Assembly (NCBI RefSeq): GCF_030294985.1
Contig: NZ_AP024718.1
Coordinates: 124,001 to 188,000 of the forward strand
Direction: 5' to 3'
DNA length: 64,000 nt
Source of the DNA: Methylomarinovum tepidoasis
GTDB taxonomy: Bacteria > Pseudomonadota > Gammaproteobacteria > Methylococcales > Methylothermaceae
A program made the translations under genes and the position numbers. Positions 16,706 through 24,583 of the stretch are shown here, in pieces; position 1 is the stretch's first letter, and each line of letters opens with the position of its first letter. Under the pieces are notes generated by a model, which did no database searches, was not told the DNA's origin, and saw only the letters and a list, made by a program, of their open reading frames with translations.

Positions 16706-17404
16706 TCATCCGATTTTCAGTATGGCACATTTGCCCCTGTGCCGCACGATCAGTCCGAGCAGCCCGACACCCACCAAAAAGAGGCTGCCCGGCTCCGGCA
16801 CGGTGAATTTCCAACCCTGGATAAAAACACCGTTGACGTAGGAATCCACCTGCCACTCACCCCGCTCGTCCAGCACCACAGGGTCGGTGAAGAACTGCCA
16901 TCCGGGACCCAAAGAGCTGGAAAGACTGCTCCATGGCACCTGGACATCGTTGTGGTATTTGCTGGTGTCAGGATCGGCCATGGTGGAAGGGGCGTTCCAC
17001 ACCACGGTCCAAACCAAGGTATCAACTAAAGATGATCCCCAGTTGCTCAAAGCGACATTGAGAGCTGTTTGAGTCAAGTAGGTGAAATCGAACAGCTCAC
17101 CCGCCCGGACCGTATCGCCAAAGGAAAACGCGTCCAAAGCCGCCGGACCGCCGCTTTTCTGCGGCACCGGCGTTCCAGAGCCGGTATCGAGATAAGTCAC
17201 GATCCCTGGCGGGACCGCGTTTTCCGAGATGGTGATGACGTCGGTCCCGTCCGGCACCCCGGCCACCCCACTGGCCCCTGTCGCCGCACTCCCATCGATG
17301 TCGCAGTAGGGATAACTCCCTCCGCAATTTACAGGGGTCGCCCCCGCAAAACTGCCGGCCAGCAGCAAGGCCAGCCCAAAACATAAACGCATTATCTTCA
17401 TCAT
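16706..17404 (-). CDS. PEP-CTERM sorting-domain protein
   Basis: 232 residues. It has an N-terminal signal peptide (about 1-22, ending FAGA) and a C-terminal sorting signal from about residue 202: VPEPGS, a hydrophobic helix (LFLVGVGLLGLIV) and a basic tail (RHRGK). Exosortase recognises this tail, and the mature protein should be processed and linked to surface or exopolysaccharide. The middle is a Gly/Ser/Thr-rich beta-type domain of no recognised family. The ATG at 17404 has AGGAGA 7 bases upstream; a GTG at 17407 is less likely. No exosortase gene is in the window. It is the first gene of an operon with the candidate RiPP precursor. Confidence 0.9.
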   Translation of the reverse strand: MMKIMRLCFGLALLLAGSFAGATPVNCGGSYPYCDIDGSAATGASGVAGVPDGTDVITISENAVPPGIVTYLDTGSGTPVPQKSGGPAALDAFSFGDTVRAGELFDFTYLTQTALNVALSNWGSSLVDTLVWTVVWNAPSTMADPDTSKYHNDVQVPWSSLSSSLGPGWQFFTDPVVLDERGEWQVDSYVNGVFIQGWKFTVPEPGSLFLVGVGLLGLIVRHRGKCAILKIG

Positions 17405-17444
17405 CACTGATTCTCCTTATAGGATCAAACCCAGATATCACTAT

Positions 17445-17459
17445 GCAACAATCAGACCT
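17445..17459 (-). promoter_or_regulatory. Candidate sigma-54 (-24/-12) promoter for the PEP-CTERM-peptide operon
   Basis: On the minus strand the sequence reads AGGTCTGATTGTTGC (followed by A), with GG at 17458-17457 and GC at 17446-17445 separated by 10 bases and TTGCA at -12. The predicted start near 17433 leaves a leader of about 29 bases that includes the AGGAGA ribosome site. PEP-CTERM genes in floc-forming bacteria are known to depend on RpoN and PrsK/PrsR, which fits. Confidence 0.5.
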
Positions 17460-17550
17460 TAATAGAAAAATATATTACATTCAATCTCTTGAACACCCTC
17501 TGACGATTCCCAACACGCAACCACAGCCGAATTGTAAAAAATTCTGACAG

Positions 17551-18735
17551 CTACAACCGCTCCCGCTTGGAATCATAATCCGGATCGCCCCAAGCTTTCA
17601 ATCCCGCAGGCAACTTGCGCAGCAGACAGACCACCCGGGCCGGGAGATTTTGCCAGCCCGGCGCATAACAGATGTTGCGCCAGGCCCAGGGCAGCATGTT
17701 CAGGCGATAATAAGCCGTCAGCGTCATGCGCCATAGCGATTCGCCCCAACCGGCCGTTTCCACCGGTACCGAAAACCGCAGCCCCATCAGCAGGCGCCGC
17801 GCGTTCCAGCGCACCCGACGCCCGGCCTGTCCCGTCAACGGCGTTTCCGTCCCGAACAGCTCCCCGGCCAACACCGCATACGCCAACAGCGGGGTGCGAA
17901 AACCCTGGCGTTCGCACAGGGAAAGCAGCGCCTGCCAGTCGATCCATTCCCGGTAACGCGCCACCAGCCAGGCGAATTCCGCCATCTGCATCAGATTGAT
18001 CCGGGATGTCAGATACTCCTTTTTGAGGGCATGCACCACATTGTGCAACACCCTTTCGGTGGGGGCCGGAATGGCCGTCCGCTGTCCCTCCCAAAGTACC
18101 GTCTGCCGACGTCCCCAGACCCGCGCCGTCGGGAGAATGCGATTCCCCTGGCCGTAACAGACCCGGTAGTGGAGCTCGATCACCACCTGATGGCGGGCAT
18201 CGTAGAACGGCGGCAGGTGATGGTGGCGACGGTCGAACACGTCCCCCGCCAACACCGCCGCCGGCGGGCATTCCTCGCGGAAACCGTTCTCCAGCAACAC
18301 CCGCCGGGCCCGCTCCTTTTGGGACTCCGGCACCAGAATGTCGAGATCCCCCATGGCCCTGGCGCCGGAATCGCCATACAGATCGTCGCAGAAGGTCGCC
18401 GCCCCCTTGAGCAACAGGGTCTCGATCCCCGCTCGTTCGAACAAGGCCAAGATCTGCCTGAGGCAGTGACGGTGACGCAGATAGCGCACCGTGTCACGAC
18501 GGTAGGCCCCCTTCAGCGCAACCGCCATCTCTGTAGGCAATCGCGCCAGCAGCCCGTGGCGTTTGAGATTGACATACAACAAGGAAGCACAACCGTGGGC
18601 CTGTGCATAGGCAAGCCCCAGGGGTGACAACAGCGCGGAATCAGGATTGAGCCCCCCAGACAGATCAGGGGCCAGCAACCTGGACAACGACCTCACCGCG
18701 CCACCACCGGGCATCTCAGGTAAAAAATCACACAT
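17551..18735 (-). CDS. Nucleotidyltransferase family protein (PF14907 type)
   Basis: 394 residues. The segment TLLLKGAATFCDDLYGDSG and then ARAMGDLDILVP (Asp130, Asp132) is the pol-beta-type nucleotidyltransferase core; the rest is a helical C-terminal region. This family recurs next to PqqD-like and HprK-like genes in lasso (paeninodin-type) and exosortase-associated loci. The chemistry is unproven; transfer of a nucleotide to the peptide or to its kinase product is a guess. It lies upstream of the PEP-CTERM gene on the same strand with about 145 bases between, which contain that gene's own promoter. The start at 18735 is not backed by a clear ribosome site. Confidence 0.8.
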   Translation of the reverse strand: MCDFLPEMPGGGAVRSLSRLLAPDLSGGLNPDSALLSPLGLAYAQAHGCASLLYVNLKRHGLLARLPTEMAVALKGAYRRDTVRYLRHRHCLRQILALFERAGIETLLLKGAATFCDDLYGDSGARAMGDLDILVPESQKERARRVLLENGFREECPPAAVLAGDVFDRRHHHLPPFYDARHQVVIELHYRVCYGQGNRILPTARVWGRRQTVLWEGQRTAIPAPTERVLHNVVHALKKEYLTSRINLMQMAEFAWLVARYREWIDWQALLSLCERQGFRTPLLAYAVLAGELFGTETPLTGQAGRRVRWNARRLLMGLRFSVPVETAGWGESLWRMTLTAYYRLNMLPWAWRNICYAPGWQNLPARVVCLLRKLPAGLKAWGDPDYDSKRERL

Positions 18736-18788
18736 CAGACGGATTTGCTATCATGCCCGAAGCCCAATGACAGAACCTTGCCAAAATC

Positions 18789-19202
18789 ATGCATGTCCCC
18801 ATCGAAATCTACCAACTCCTGGAAGACCGGCTCGGACGGGAGGAAGCCAAAAAAGTCGCCGAATCGATCGAGGTCAGCCTCGCCCATCTCGAGGAGCGCA
18901 GCCGTGAAATCGCCGCGCAGCGCAAGCTCGAAGCCAAGGAAGAGCTCAAGCACGAACTGCGCAACGAACTGGCCACCAAGGAAGACCTGGCCAACCTGCG
19001 CACCGAACTCAAGGAAGACATCGCCAATGTCCGTACCGAACTAAAAGAAGACATCGCCAACCTGCGCACCGACGTAATCCGCATGGAAGCCCGCCTGGAG
19101 CGTAAATTCACCATTCTCTGGCTGATCACCCTGTTCACCATCGTCTTCCTCAACCAGAACGCCCTGCACTTTCTGGCGCGTCTGCTGGGCCTGCTGAAAT
19201 GA
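18789..19202 (+). CDS. Coiled-coil protein with C-terminal membrane anchor (DUF1640-like)
   Basis: 137 residues, ATG at 18789. A long charged helix (about 25-107) is followed by one membrane helix (about 109-128) and a short tail. Residues 69-79 and 80-90 are near-identical 11-residue repeats (NLRTELKEDIA / NVRTELKEDIA), followed by a partial third, an 11-mer coiled-coil pattern. It resembles the small bacterial DUF1640/CCDC90-like proteins of unknown function, probably an oligomer anchored in the inner membrane. It is divergent from the nucleotidyltransferase gene and convergent with the next gene. No link to the peptide system can be shown. Confidence 0.7.
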   Translation: MHVPIEIYQLLEDRLGREEAKKVAESIEVSLAHLEERSREIAAQRKLEAKEELKHELRNELATKEDLANLRTELKEDIANVRTELKEDIANLRTDVIRMEARLERKFTILWLITLFTIVFLNQNALHFLARLLGLLK

Positions 19203-19211
19203 GGCTCCCCA

Positions 19212-19634
19212 TCAGCCACCAATCCCAAACTCCGCCTTGAACCAACCCCAGATCCCCAGGGAAAACCCCGGAATCAGGTCGATCCCCAGAGCCGATTTGA
19301 CCAGATACAGCACCAACAACCCGAACAACGTCGCCACTGTCACCAAGACTCCCAGAAACACCGCCTCGGTCCAACGCATCGCCCGCTCGATCCGACGCGG
19401 CAGACGCCGGCGCTCGCGCCCGAGCAGGATCACGTAGTAAAAACGCCACCGCCACAGGGAAATCGTGCCGCGCAAATCCACCGGATGGAGCTTCCACCGC
19501 CGCGCCCCCAGGGCAATCTTGAGGCCAAGGAGCTGGTCGTCGCTGAAGCTGTCGCGCAGTTCCGTCGGCAGACGGGACAGCAGACCACGGATGAAGGGAT
19601 CGTTGCGGATATCGGCAGGATCAGGAACGTTCAT
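19212..19634 (-). CDS. Hypothetical membrane protein
   Basis: 140 residues. The soluble N-terminal half (helical, with SDDQLLGLKIALGARRWK) is followed by a basic stretch (GRERRRLPRRIERAMRW) and one or two membrane helices (about 88-120). I do not recognise the family with confidence. Its start overlaps by 14 bases the end of the decayed WecG/TagA remnant, suggesting that the two were once a coupled pair at the end of the polysaccharide operon. Confidence 0.6.
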   Translation of the reverse strand: MNVPDPADIRNDPFIRGLLSRLPTELRDSFSDDQLLGLKIALGARRWKLHPVDLRGTISLWRWRFYYVILLGRERRRLPRRIERAMRWTEAVFLGVLVTVATLFGLLVLYLVKSALGIDLIPGFSLGIWGWFKAEFGIGG

Positions 19635-19911
19635 GGAGCAACTGCTTTCCGGCCAGCAACAGAAATCTGGGATTCAGAAGCAAATACCGCCGCCACAGCC
19701 GCCGCGGCTCACACATCAACCGGAACGACCATTCCAACCCCACCACCTGCATCCAACGCGGAGCATGGGGCTTGACACCGACGAGAAAATCGAAAGCCGC
19801 CCCCACACCCAGCATCACCGCCTGCACCTTGCCTTTCTGCCCCGCCATCCAAGGCTCCTACTTGGGACATCCCAGGCCGACGAACAAACGGTCTCCGTCG
19901 CCCGAGGTAAA
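19621..19911 (-). pseudogene. Remnant of a WecG/TagA/CpsF-family glycosyltransferase (C-terminal end only)
   Basis: The minus-strand reading from about 19911 gives GDRLFVGLGCPK, then a TAG stop where the family has Gln (CPKQE), then PWM and the open frame VMLGVGAAFDFLVGVKPHAPRWMQ and on to ELLHERS-like residues, the C-terminal half of WecG/TagA N-acetylmannosaminyltransferases. A TGA lies a few codons further upstream and no N-terminal part is found before the next gene at 20007. This is a truncated remnant with a nonsense mutation. From 19912 to 20006 I see nothing coding. Confidence 0.8.
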
Positions 19912-20006
19912 GATCAGTCTTCAACTCAAGAACACGCACTCTCTCGCGCATCTATAGGCTCTTGGGAGAACCGTCTTGGCAAGGCCATGAATGCGCAGTC
20001 GACACT

Positions 20007-21206
20007 TTATCGGCTAAACAACGCTTCATAGGCCCTCAGAAGCTTTGGGGCCTCATACTTCCACTCAAGCTCATTTTCAATACGCTTCTTTCCATATTCG
20101 CCCATCTCTTTCCGAAGATCTGGGTTATCCAAGAGATGGAGTATTTTTTCCGCCATATCCTCTGGGGAATTCCATTTTGCATAAAGCGAAGCCTTTTGTG
20201 CCGAGAATTTTCCCTCTGTTAAATCAAACTGCACGATAGGCTTGCCAAGCGCCATATACTCCATAATTTTATTCATTGTCGACTTGTCATTCATTTCATT
20301 GCCAACGTCCGGATTGACGCATACGTCTGCCGTATTCAGCATCTCAAGCATTTCCTTGTCCGGCACCCGACCTGTGAAGGTCACGTAATCCGATATTCCC
20401 AACTCCTTTGCTAATGCCTGCATATCGCTAAGAGCCGGTCCAGAACCAACAATCCCAAAATGCACGTCCTTACGACCTTTCTTGTTGATAATGTAGTTTG
20501 CGGCCTGCAGCAAATAGTCGATGCCCTCTTGGTTTCCAATGACACCTACATAACCCACCAGATATTTCCTGCCATTCTTGAGCGTTTCCACGGGTGGCAA
20601 TATTTTCAACCGATCTAGAGTGGGGCCGCTTCTGACAACGAACACATCCTCTGGATTCATTCGCCCACGCTCTATCGCAATCTTTTTATATGATTCATTC
20701 GTAGCAATTGATATGTCGGCTGTCATAAAGGTCAGACGCTCCCACCATCTTATGATGTGGTAGAAGAGGTCTCGTTTACCAAACTTTGCCTCATACAGTT
20801 CAGGGTTTATATCATGATGATCGAAAACAAACTTCTTTCCTAGCAGTTTGAATATCAACCCTATCAAGAAGATATTGTCCGGAGGATTACATGCATGAAT
20901 AACGTCAAACCCCCTGGTGAAGAAAACCTTCCAGGCTAAAATAAATTCCCAAAATAAGGCTATAGAATACTCGACCAGATAACCGAAAGCACCTTTTGCC
21001 TCCACTGGCAAGGGATGCCGATAAATATGAACCCCCTCCAATATTTCATATCGTTTATCGTAACCCTTGCCTACCGGACATATAATGGAAACCTCGTAAC
21101 CATTCTTCTGCAGAGTCGTTGCCTCCTGCCAAACCCGCCTATCAAAAGGACAGGGCAAATTCTCCACAATAATCAATATACGTCGACGGGATCGTTTATT
21201 CTTCAT
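20007..21206 (-). CDS. Glycosyltransferase family 4 (WbuB-like)
   Basis: 399 residues. Both GT-B halves are present: the N-terminal NLPCPFDRRVWQEA acceptor-side block and the C-terminal donor site, with YVGVIGNQEGIDYLL and the late EYMALGKPIVQFD segment. This is the WbuB/WcaI-like GT4 type that adds sugars to lipid-linked repeat units on the cytoplasmic face. The ATG at 21206 is 5 bases after the stop of the dehydrogenase gene. The stretch from here to about 22.5 kb is visibly richer in A and T than the rest of the window, suggesting later acquisition. Confidence 0.9.
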   Translation of the reverse strand: MKNKRSRRRILIIVENLPCPFDRRVWQEATTLQKNGYEVSIICPVGKGYDKRYEILEGVHIYRHPLPVEAKGAFGYLVEYSIALFWEFILAWKVFFTRGFDVIHACNPPDNIFLIGLIFKLLGKKFVFDHHDINPELYEAKFGKRDLFYHIIRWWERLTFMTADISIATNESYKKIAIERGRMNPEDVFVVRSGPTLDRLKILPPVETLKNGRKYLVGYVGVIGNQEGIDYLLQAANYIINKKGRKDVHFGIVGSGPALSDMQALAKELGISDYVTFTGRVPDKEMLEMLNTADVCVNPDVGNEMNDKSTMNKIMEYMALGKPIVQFDLTEGKFSAQKASLYAKWNSPEDMAEKILHLLDNPDLRKEMGEYGKKRIENELEWKYEAPKLLRAYEALFSR

Positions 21207-21211
21207 AAGAA

Positions 21212-22522
21212 TCACCAACAAATCCCGTCATAATTACCGGCAGATGACCGATCAACGATCCTAACCAAATCGATGATAACCTGACCATCTGAGATCATTT
21301 TAGGAACGTCCCGAAACTCTTCGGAGGTATTGCCAATTACAATGACATCCGCATGTTGTAATACCGCATCGATATCATCCACCATTAGCTTGGAAATGTG
21401 AGATATGTGATTGAGTATGTAGTCTCTGTTGGCGCCAATCAGACTGGCGATCTTGACATTCCTATCGTAAATACGCACATCGTAGCCCTTTCCTATCAAT
21501 CGCTCGATGATCTCAACTAAAGGGCTTTCACGCAAATCATCGGTACCAGCCTTGAAACTAAACCCAAGGATGCCTATCTTCTTGCGGCCCTTTTCAGTGA
21601 TCATGGACAGTCCCTTCTCGATCTGCCTCTGGTTACTAGGCATAATGGCGTTGAGAATAGGCACATCCAGATCCAGAGACTTCGCCTTGTAGGTCAAAGC
21701 CCGCACATCTTTGGGAAGACAGGAACCACCAAACGCAAATCCAGGCTTCAAATAACAAGGAGACAAATTCAGCTTCCTATCCTGACAAAAAATCTCCATC
21801 ACCTCATGGCCATCAATACCTACCGCCTTACATATGTTACCGATTTCATTGGCGAACCCAACCTTCAACGCATGCCAGACATTGTCCGCATATTTAACCA
21901 TCTCGGCCGTTTCTATACTGGTTCTTATCAGCGGGGCATCCAGCCTATCATAAATATTCACCAACAGGTCTCCGGCCTTCGCGTCCGTTTCCCCGATCAC
22001 AATTTTTGGGGGATGATAATAATCATATACGGCGGTTCCCTCCCTCAGAAATTCCGGATTATTGCATACCCCAAAGTCAGTGCCTGCCTGTTTTCCAGAA
22101 TATTCCTCGAGCGTCGGGATCACTATGGAGCGCATGCTTCCAGGCAGCATGGTGCTGCGAACAACCACCACATGAAAGTCATCCTTGTTCTGCAAAGCCG
22201 TGCCGATCTCCTCACATACCCTTCTGACGAACTTGAGATCAAGGTTACCATTGGACTGGCTGGGCGTCCCCACGCAGATCAGGGACATATCCGATGCCAA
22301 AACAGCTTCCTCGGCGTCCTGCGTAGCACGCAACAGTCCCTTGGAAACCGCTTTTTCTATAAGCCTATCGATATCCTTTTCAACGACGGGGCTCCTTCCC
22401 GAATTGATCAAGCCCACCTTGGTTTCATTTGGATCAACTCCGACAACCTCGTGCCCCTCGTTCGCAAGACATCCTGCCGACACGGCACCCACGTATCCAA
22501 GACCAAATATACTAATCCTCAT
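21212..22522 (-). CDS. GDP-mannose / UDP-glucose 6-dehydrogenase family (AlgD-like)
   Basis: 436 residues from the ATG at 22522, the same length as Pseudomonas AlgD. The start MRISIFGLGYVGAVSAGCLA is the AlgD-type Rossmann motif, and FAFGGSCLPKD carries the catalytic Cys near residue 268. It makes a uronic-acid nucleotide sugar, by closest resemblance GDP-mannuronate, for an acidic polysaccharide. No other alginate genes (alg8, alg44, algE) are near, so the product is probably a heteropolymer. It overlaps the preceding heparinase-like gene by 11 bases. Substrate choice between GDP-mannose and UDP-sugars is inferred from the N-terminal resemblance only. Confidence 0.85.
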   Translation of the reverse strand: MRISIFGLGYVGAVSAGCLANEGHEVVGVDPNETKVGLINSGRSPVVEKDIDRLIEKAVSKGLLRATQDAEEAVLASDMSLICVGTPSQSNGNLDLKFVRRVCEEIGTALQNKDDFHVVVVRSTMLPGSMRSIVIPTLEEYSGKQAGTDFGVCNNPEFLREGTAVYDYYHPPKIVIGETDAKAGDLLVNIYDRLDAPLIRTSIETAEMVKYADNVWHALKVGFANEIGNICKAVGIDGHEVMEIFCQDRKLNLSPCYLKPGFAFGGSCLPKDVRALTYKAKSLDLDVPILNAIMPSNQRQIEKGLSMITEKGRKKIGILGFSFKAGTDDLRESPLVEIIERLIGKGYDVRIYDRNVKIASLIGANRDYILNHISHISKLMVDDIDAVLQHADVIVIGNTSEEFRDVPKMISDGQVIIDLVRIVDRSSAGNYDGICW

Positions 22523-24491
22523 AGCTACTACCATCCTTTATCTGAATAATGGTTTTTATTTCAACAGGCGGTACAACATGATAATGACCACGAAGCGTGA
22601 TGGCCGGTTGTTTCATACCCAACCCAGACGAATACCATCCACCAATAGGGTTCTCCCTACCCCGCACCGTCCACCATTCTCCATCCTCGGGCCGAATCAC
22701 AAGTCGAGTATTCTTTCCTGGCCAAAACGCCAACCACCCTCCCTCCACTGGACGCACCTCAATCTGGGGAGCGAAATGAAAATGCAGCGAGACCGATTGC
22801 TCCGATCGACCCACCAGCCGATCCCAAATCTCTAACCGGCGGCTTGCTACATCCAACCTGACAGTCCGGCAATGCTTCCAACCCAACCTTGAATAACCGT
22901 CATGACAGCCACCGCACCATTGAACATCCCCTTCCCGACCCACTTCCTCAAGCCAGGCATTCGCCTTCCGCAGCCACAGGAAAGGACCGCCGATGACAGA
23001 TTGATCCCTACCGGCCACCTGAACCGTGTTATGCGCTGCCGTACCCCGGAAATAATTCCGCCATTCGGGTTCACCGTGATAGGAATAGGTTCCCGGGTCC
23101 ACCAACCACCAGTCGCCATCCACAGCCAGACAGAAACTCAAGGCATCGGCATGGCCGTGAGCCGCAATGCTCAAATAGCCAAGCGGTCCCGCATCGAACA
23201 CCAGGTGCAGTCCGTTGCCCCCCAGGACGACATACCCCCCTTTCCGGTAGGAAACGGGATATTTCCTTTGCCATATCTCCGAGCGTTCCCTCTCATCACT
23301 ACGCTTTCCGGCAATCGCCGCATACCAGAAGCTTTTTTGCCAAGATGGCTGGGCATTTCCGAACACCACATCGACTGCCTCCAACACCTGGCGATAAGGA
23401 TGCCGGGGCCAAAACGGATCGAACCGGGCGACACAGCCGTCGTCCGAATCCCCGACATGAGGTGGATCACCTCCCGGGGGGGATATATCCCGCAAAAAAT
23501 TGCTCATGGCGATCATCCGGTCCCGGAACCGTCGGGAAAACGATTGCCCCGAACGCGCACCCACGACCCAGGAAAAAAGAAAGTATTCCAACACTTCCAG
23601 ATGGTAATGGAAGGCCTGTTCCTTATTGACACCATCTTCGTAAACCTGACGGAACATTTCCCGCTCCAAGCCCCGCCGGGCCTCTTCACGCCATAATTCG
23701 CCTTCCCTGCCAAGCTCGAAAACAGTCGTGGCCACCCATAGACCGCACAACTCACCGATCAGATGATTGTTAGCGGAAGAAAATAGGGAAAAGTAATGAC
23801 GTATGAACCAGGCCTGCTGAAAGATCGACTGCCCTATCGCTTCGGGCACAGCACTTGCCGCGAAGATCCCCTGGGCACCATCCCGGAGGGCAAACAAACT
23901 GTGAATCAATGCCCAGGAAATCAGTCGCAACGCCACTTCCAGCGAACTGCACCAATGAATTCCCACCGCAAAGGGATTCTGGGCGATCCAGGCTTCGATC
24001 TGCTCCAATACCGCCGTCCGGTAGGATTCATCGCCGGACACCGCATAGGCCACGGCAAGCGGCACCAGGTGCTGATGGCGCCCGAGTTCCCAGACGAACT
24101 TGATATTGCCAACCTGCGACTCGTCACGGTAATTAATATATTTGCCAAACTCCAGTGGCGAAGTGATCCCAGTCAGGGGATCCCGGTGCCACTGCACCGG
24201 ATTACCCACATCCATGGGCTCATGGGCAAAAAAGTCGATCCGGCCCTGCCGATAAGGCTCATACGCATCCGGATCGAACCGAAAACAGGCATGCCAGCGC
24301 TCGATCAAAGAGCAATCCAGGTCAAACAGCAAAGTTCGGGGGGCAACCGGTCGCTCCGGCAAGGGTTCCCAGCCTTGTCGTACCCGCCATCTTTCCCATC
24401 TCTGCATCAACGCCCGCCGAGTGCGAAATCCCACTTCCCGTATGGACATCGTTCGCAAACGGTTTATTTTCCAAAGCAATCCACCCGTCAT
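22512..24491 (-). CDS. Heparinase II/III-like protein (alginate lyase superfamily)
   Basis: 659 residues. The N-terminal alpha/alpha toroid (Hepar_II_III_N type; SSANNHLIGELCGLW and NKEQAFHYHLEVLEYFL) is followed by the C-terminal beta domain (Hepar_II_III; SIAAHGHADALSF, WWLVDPGTYSY, RGTAAHNTVQV). Family members cleave uronic-acid-containing polysaccharides by beta-elimination. Inside synthesis loci they commonly trim or release the polymer. No obvious signal peptide is seen at the chosen start, so the cellular location is unclear. It lies between the sulfotransferase and the uronate-forming dehydrogenase, consistent with an acidic, possibly sulfated polymer. Confidence 0.88.
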   Translation of the reverse strand: MTGGLLWKINRLRTMSIREVGFRTRRALMQRWERWRVRQGWEPLPERPVAPRTLLFDLDCSLIERWHACFRFDPDAYEPYRQGRIDFFAHEPMDVGNPVQWHRDPLTGITSPLEFGKYINYRDESQVGNIKFVWELGRHQHLVPLAVAYAVSGDESYRTAVLEQIEAWIAQNPFAVGIHWCSSLEVALRLISWALIHSLFALRDGAQGIFAASAVPEAIGQSIFQQAWFIRHYFSLFSSANNHLIGELCGLWVATTVFELGREGELWREEARRGLEREMFRQVYEDGVNKEQAFHYHLEVLEYFLFSWVVGARSGQSFSRRFRDRMIAMSNFLRDISPPGGDPPHVGDSDDGCVARFDPFWPRHPYRQVLEAVDVVFGNAQPSWQKSFWYAAIAGKRSDERERSEIWQRKYPVSYRKGGYVVLGGNGLHLVFDAGPLGYLSIAAHGHADALSFCLAVDGDWWLVDPGTYSYHGEPEWRNYFRGTAAHNTVQVAGRDQSVIGGPFLWLRKANAWLEEVGREGDVQWCGGCHDGYSRLGWKHCRTVRLDVASRRLEIWDRLVGRSEQSVSLHFHFAPQIEVRPVEGGWLAFWPGKNTRLVIRPEDGEWWTVRGRENPIGGWYSSGLGMKQPAITLRGHYHVVPPVEIKTIIQIKDGSSYED

Positions 24492-24583
24492 ATCGCCAAT
24501 CCATACCTTGGGATGTCAGTTTCCAGGTTGAACAAAATCGGAAGCAGAGCAGCTTTTTCCATGCCGGCAACATACATTTCAGT

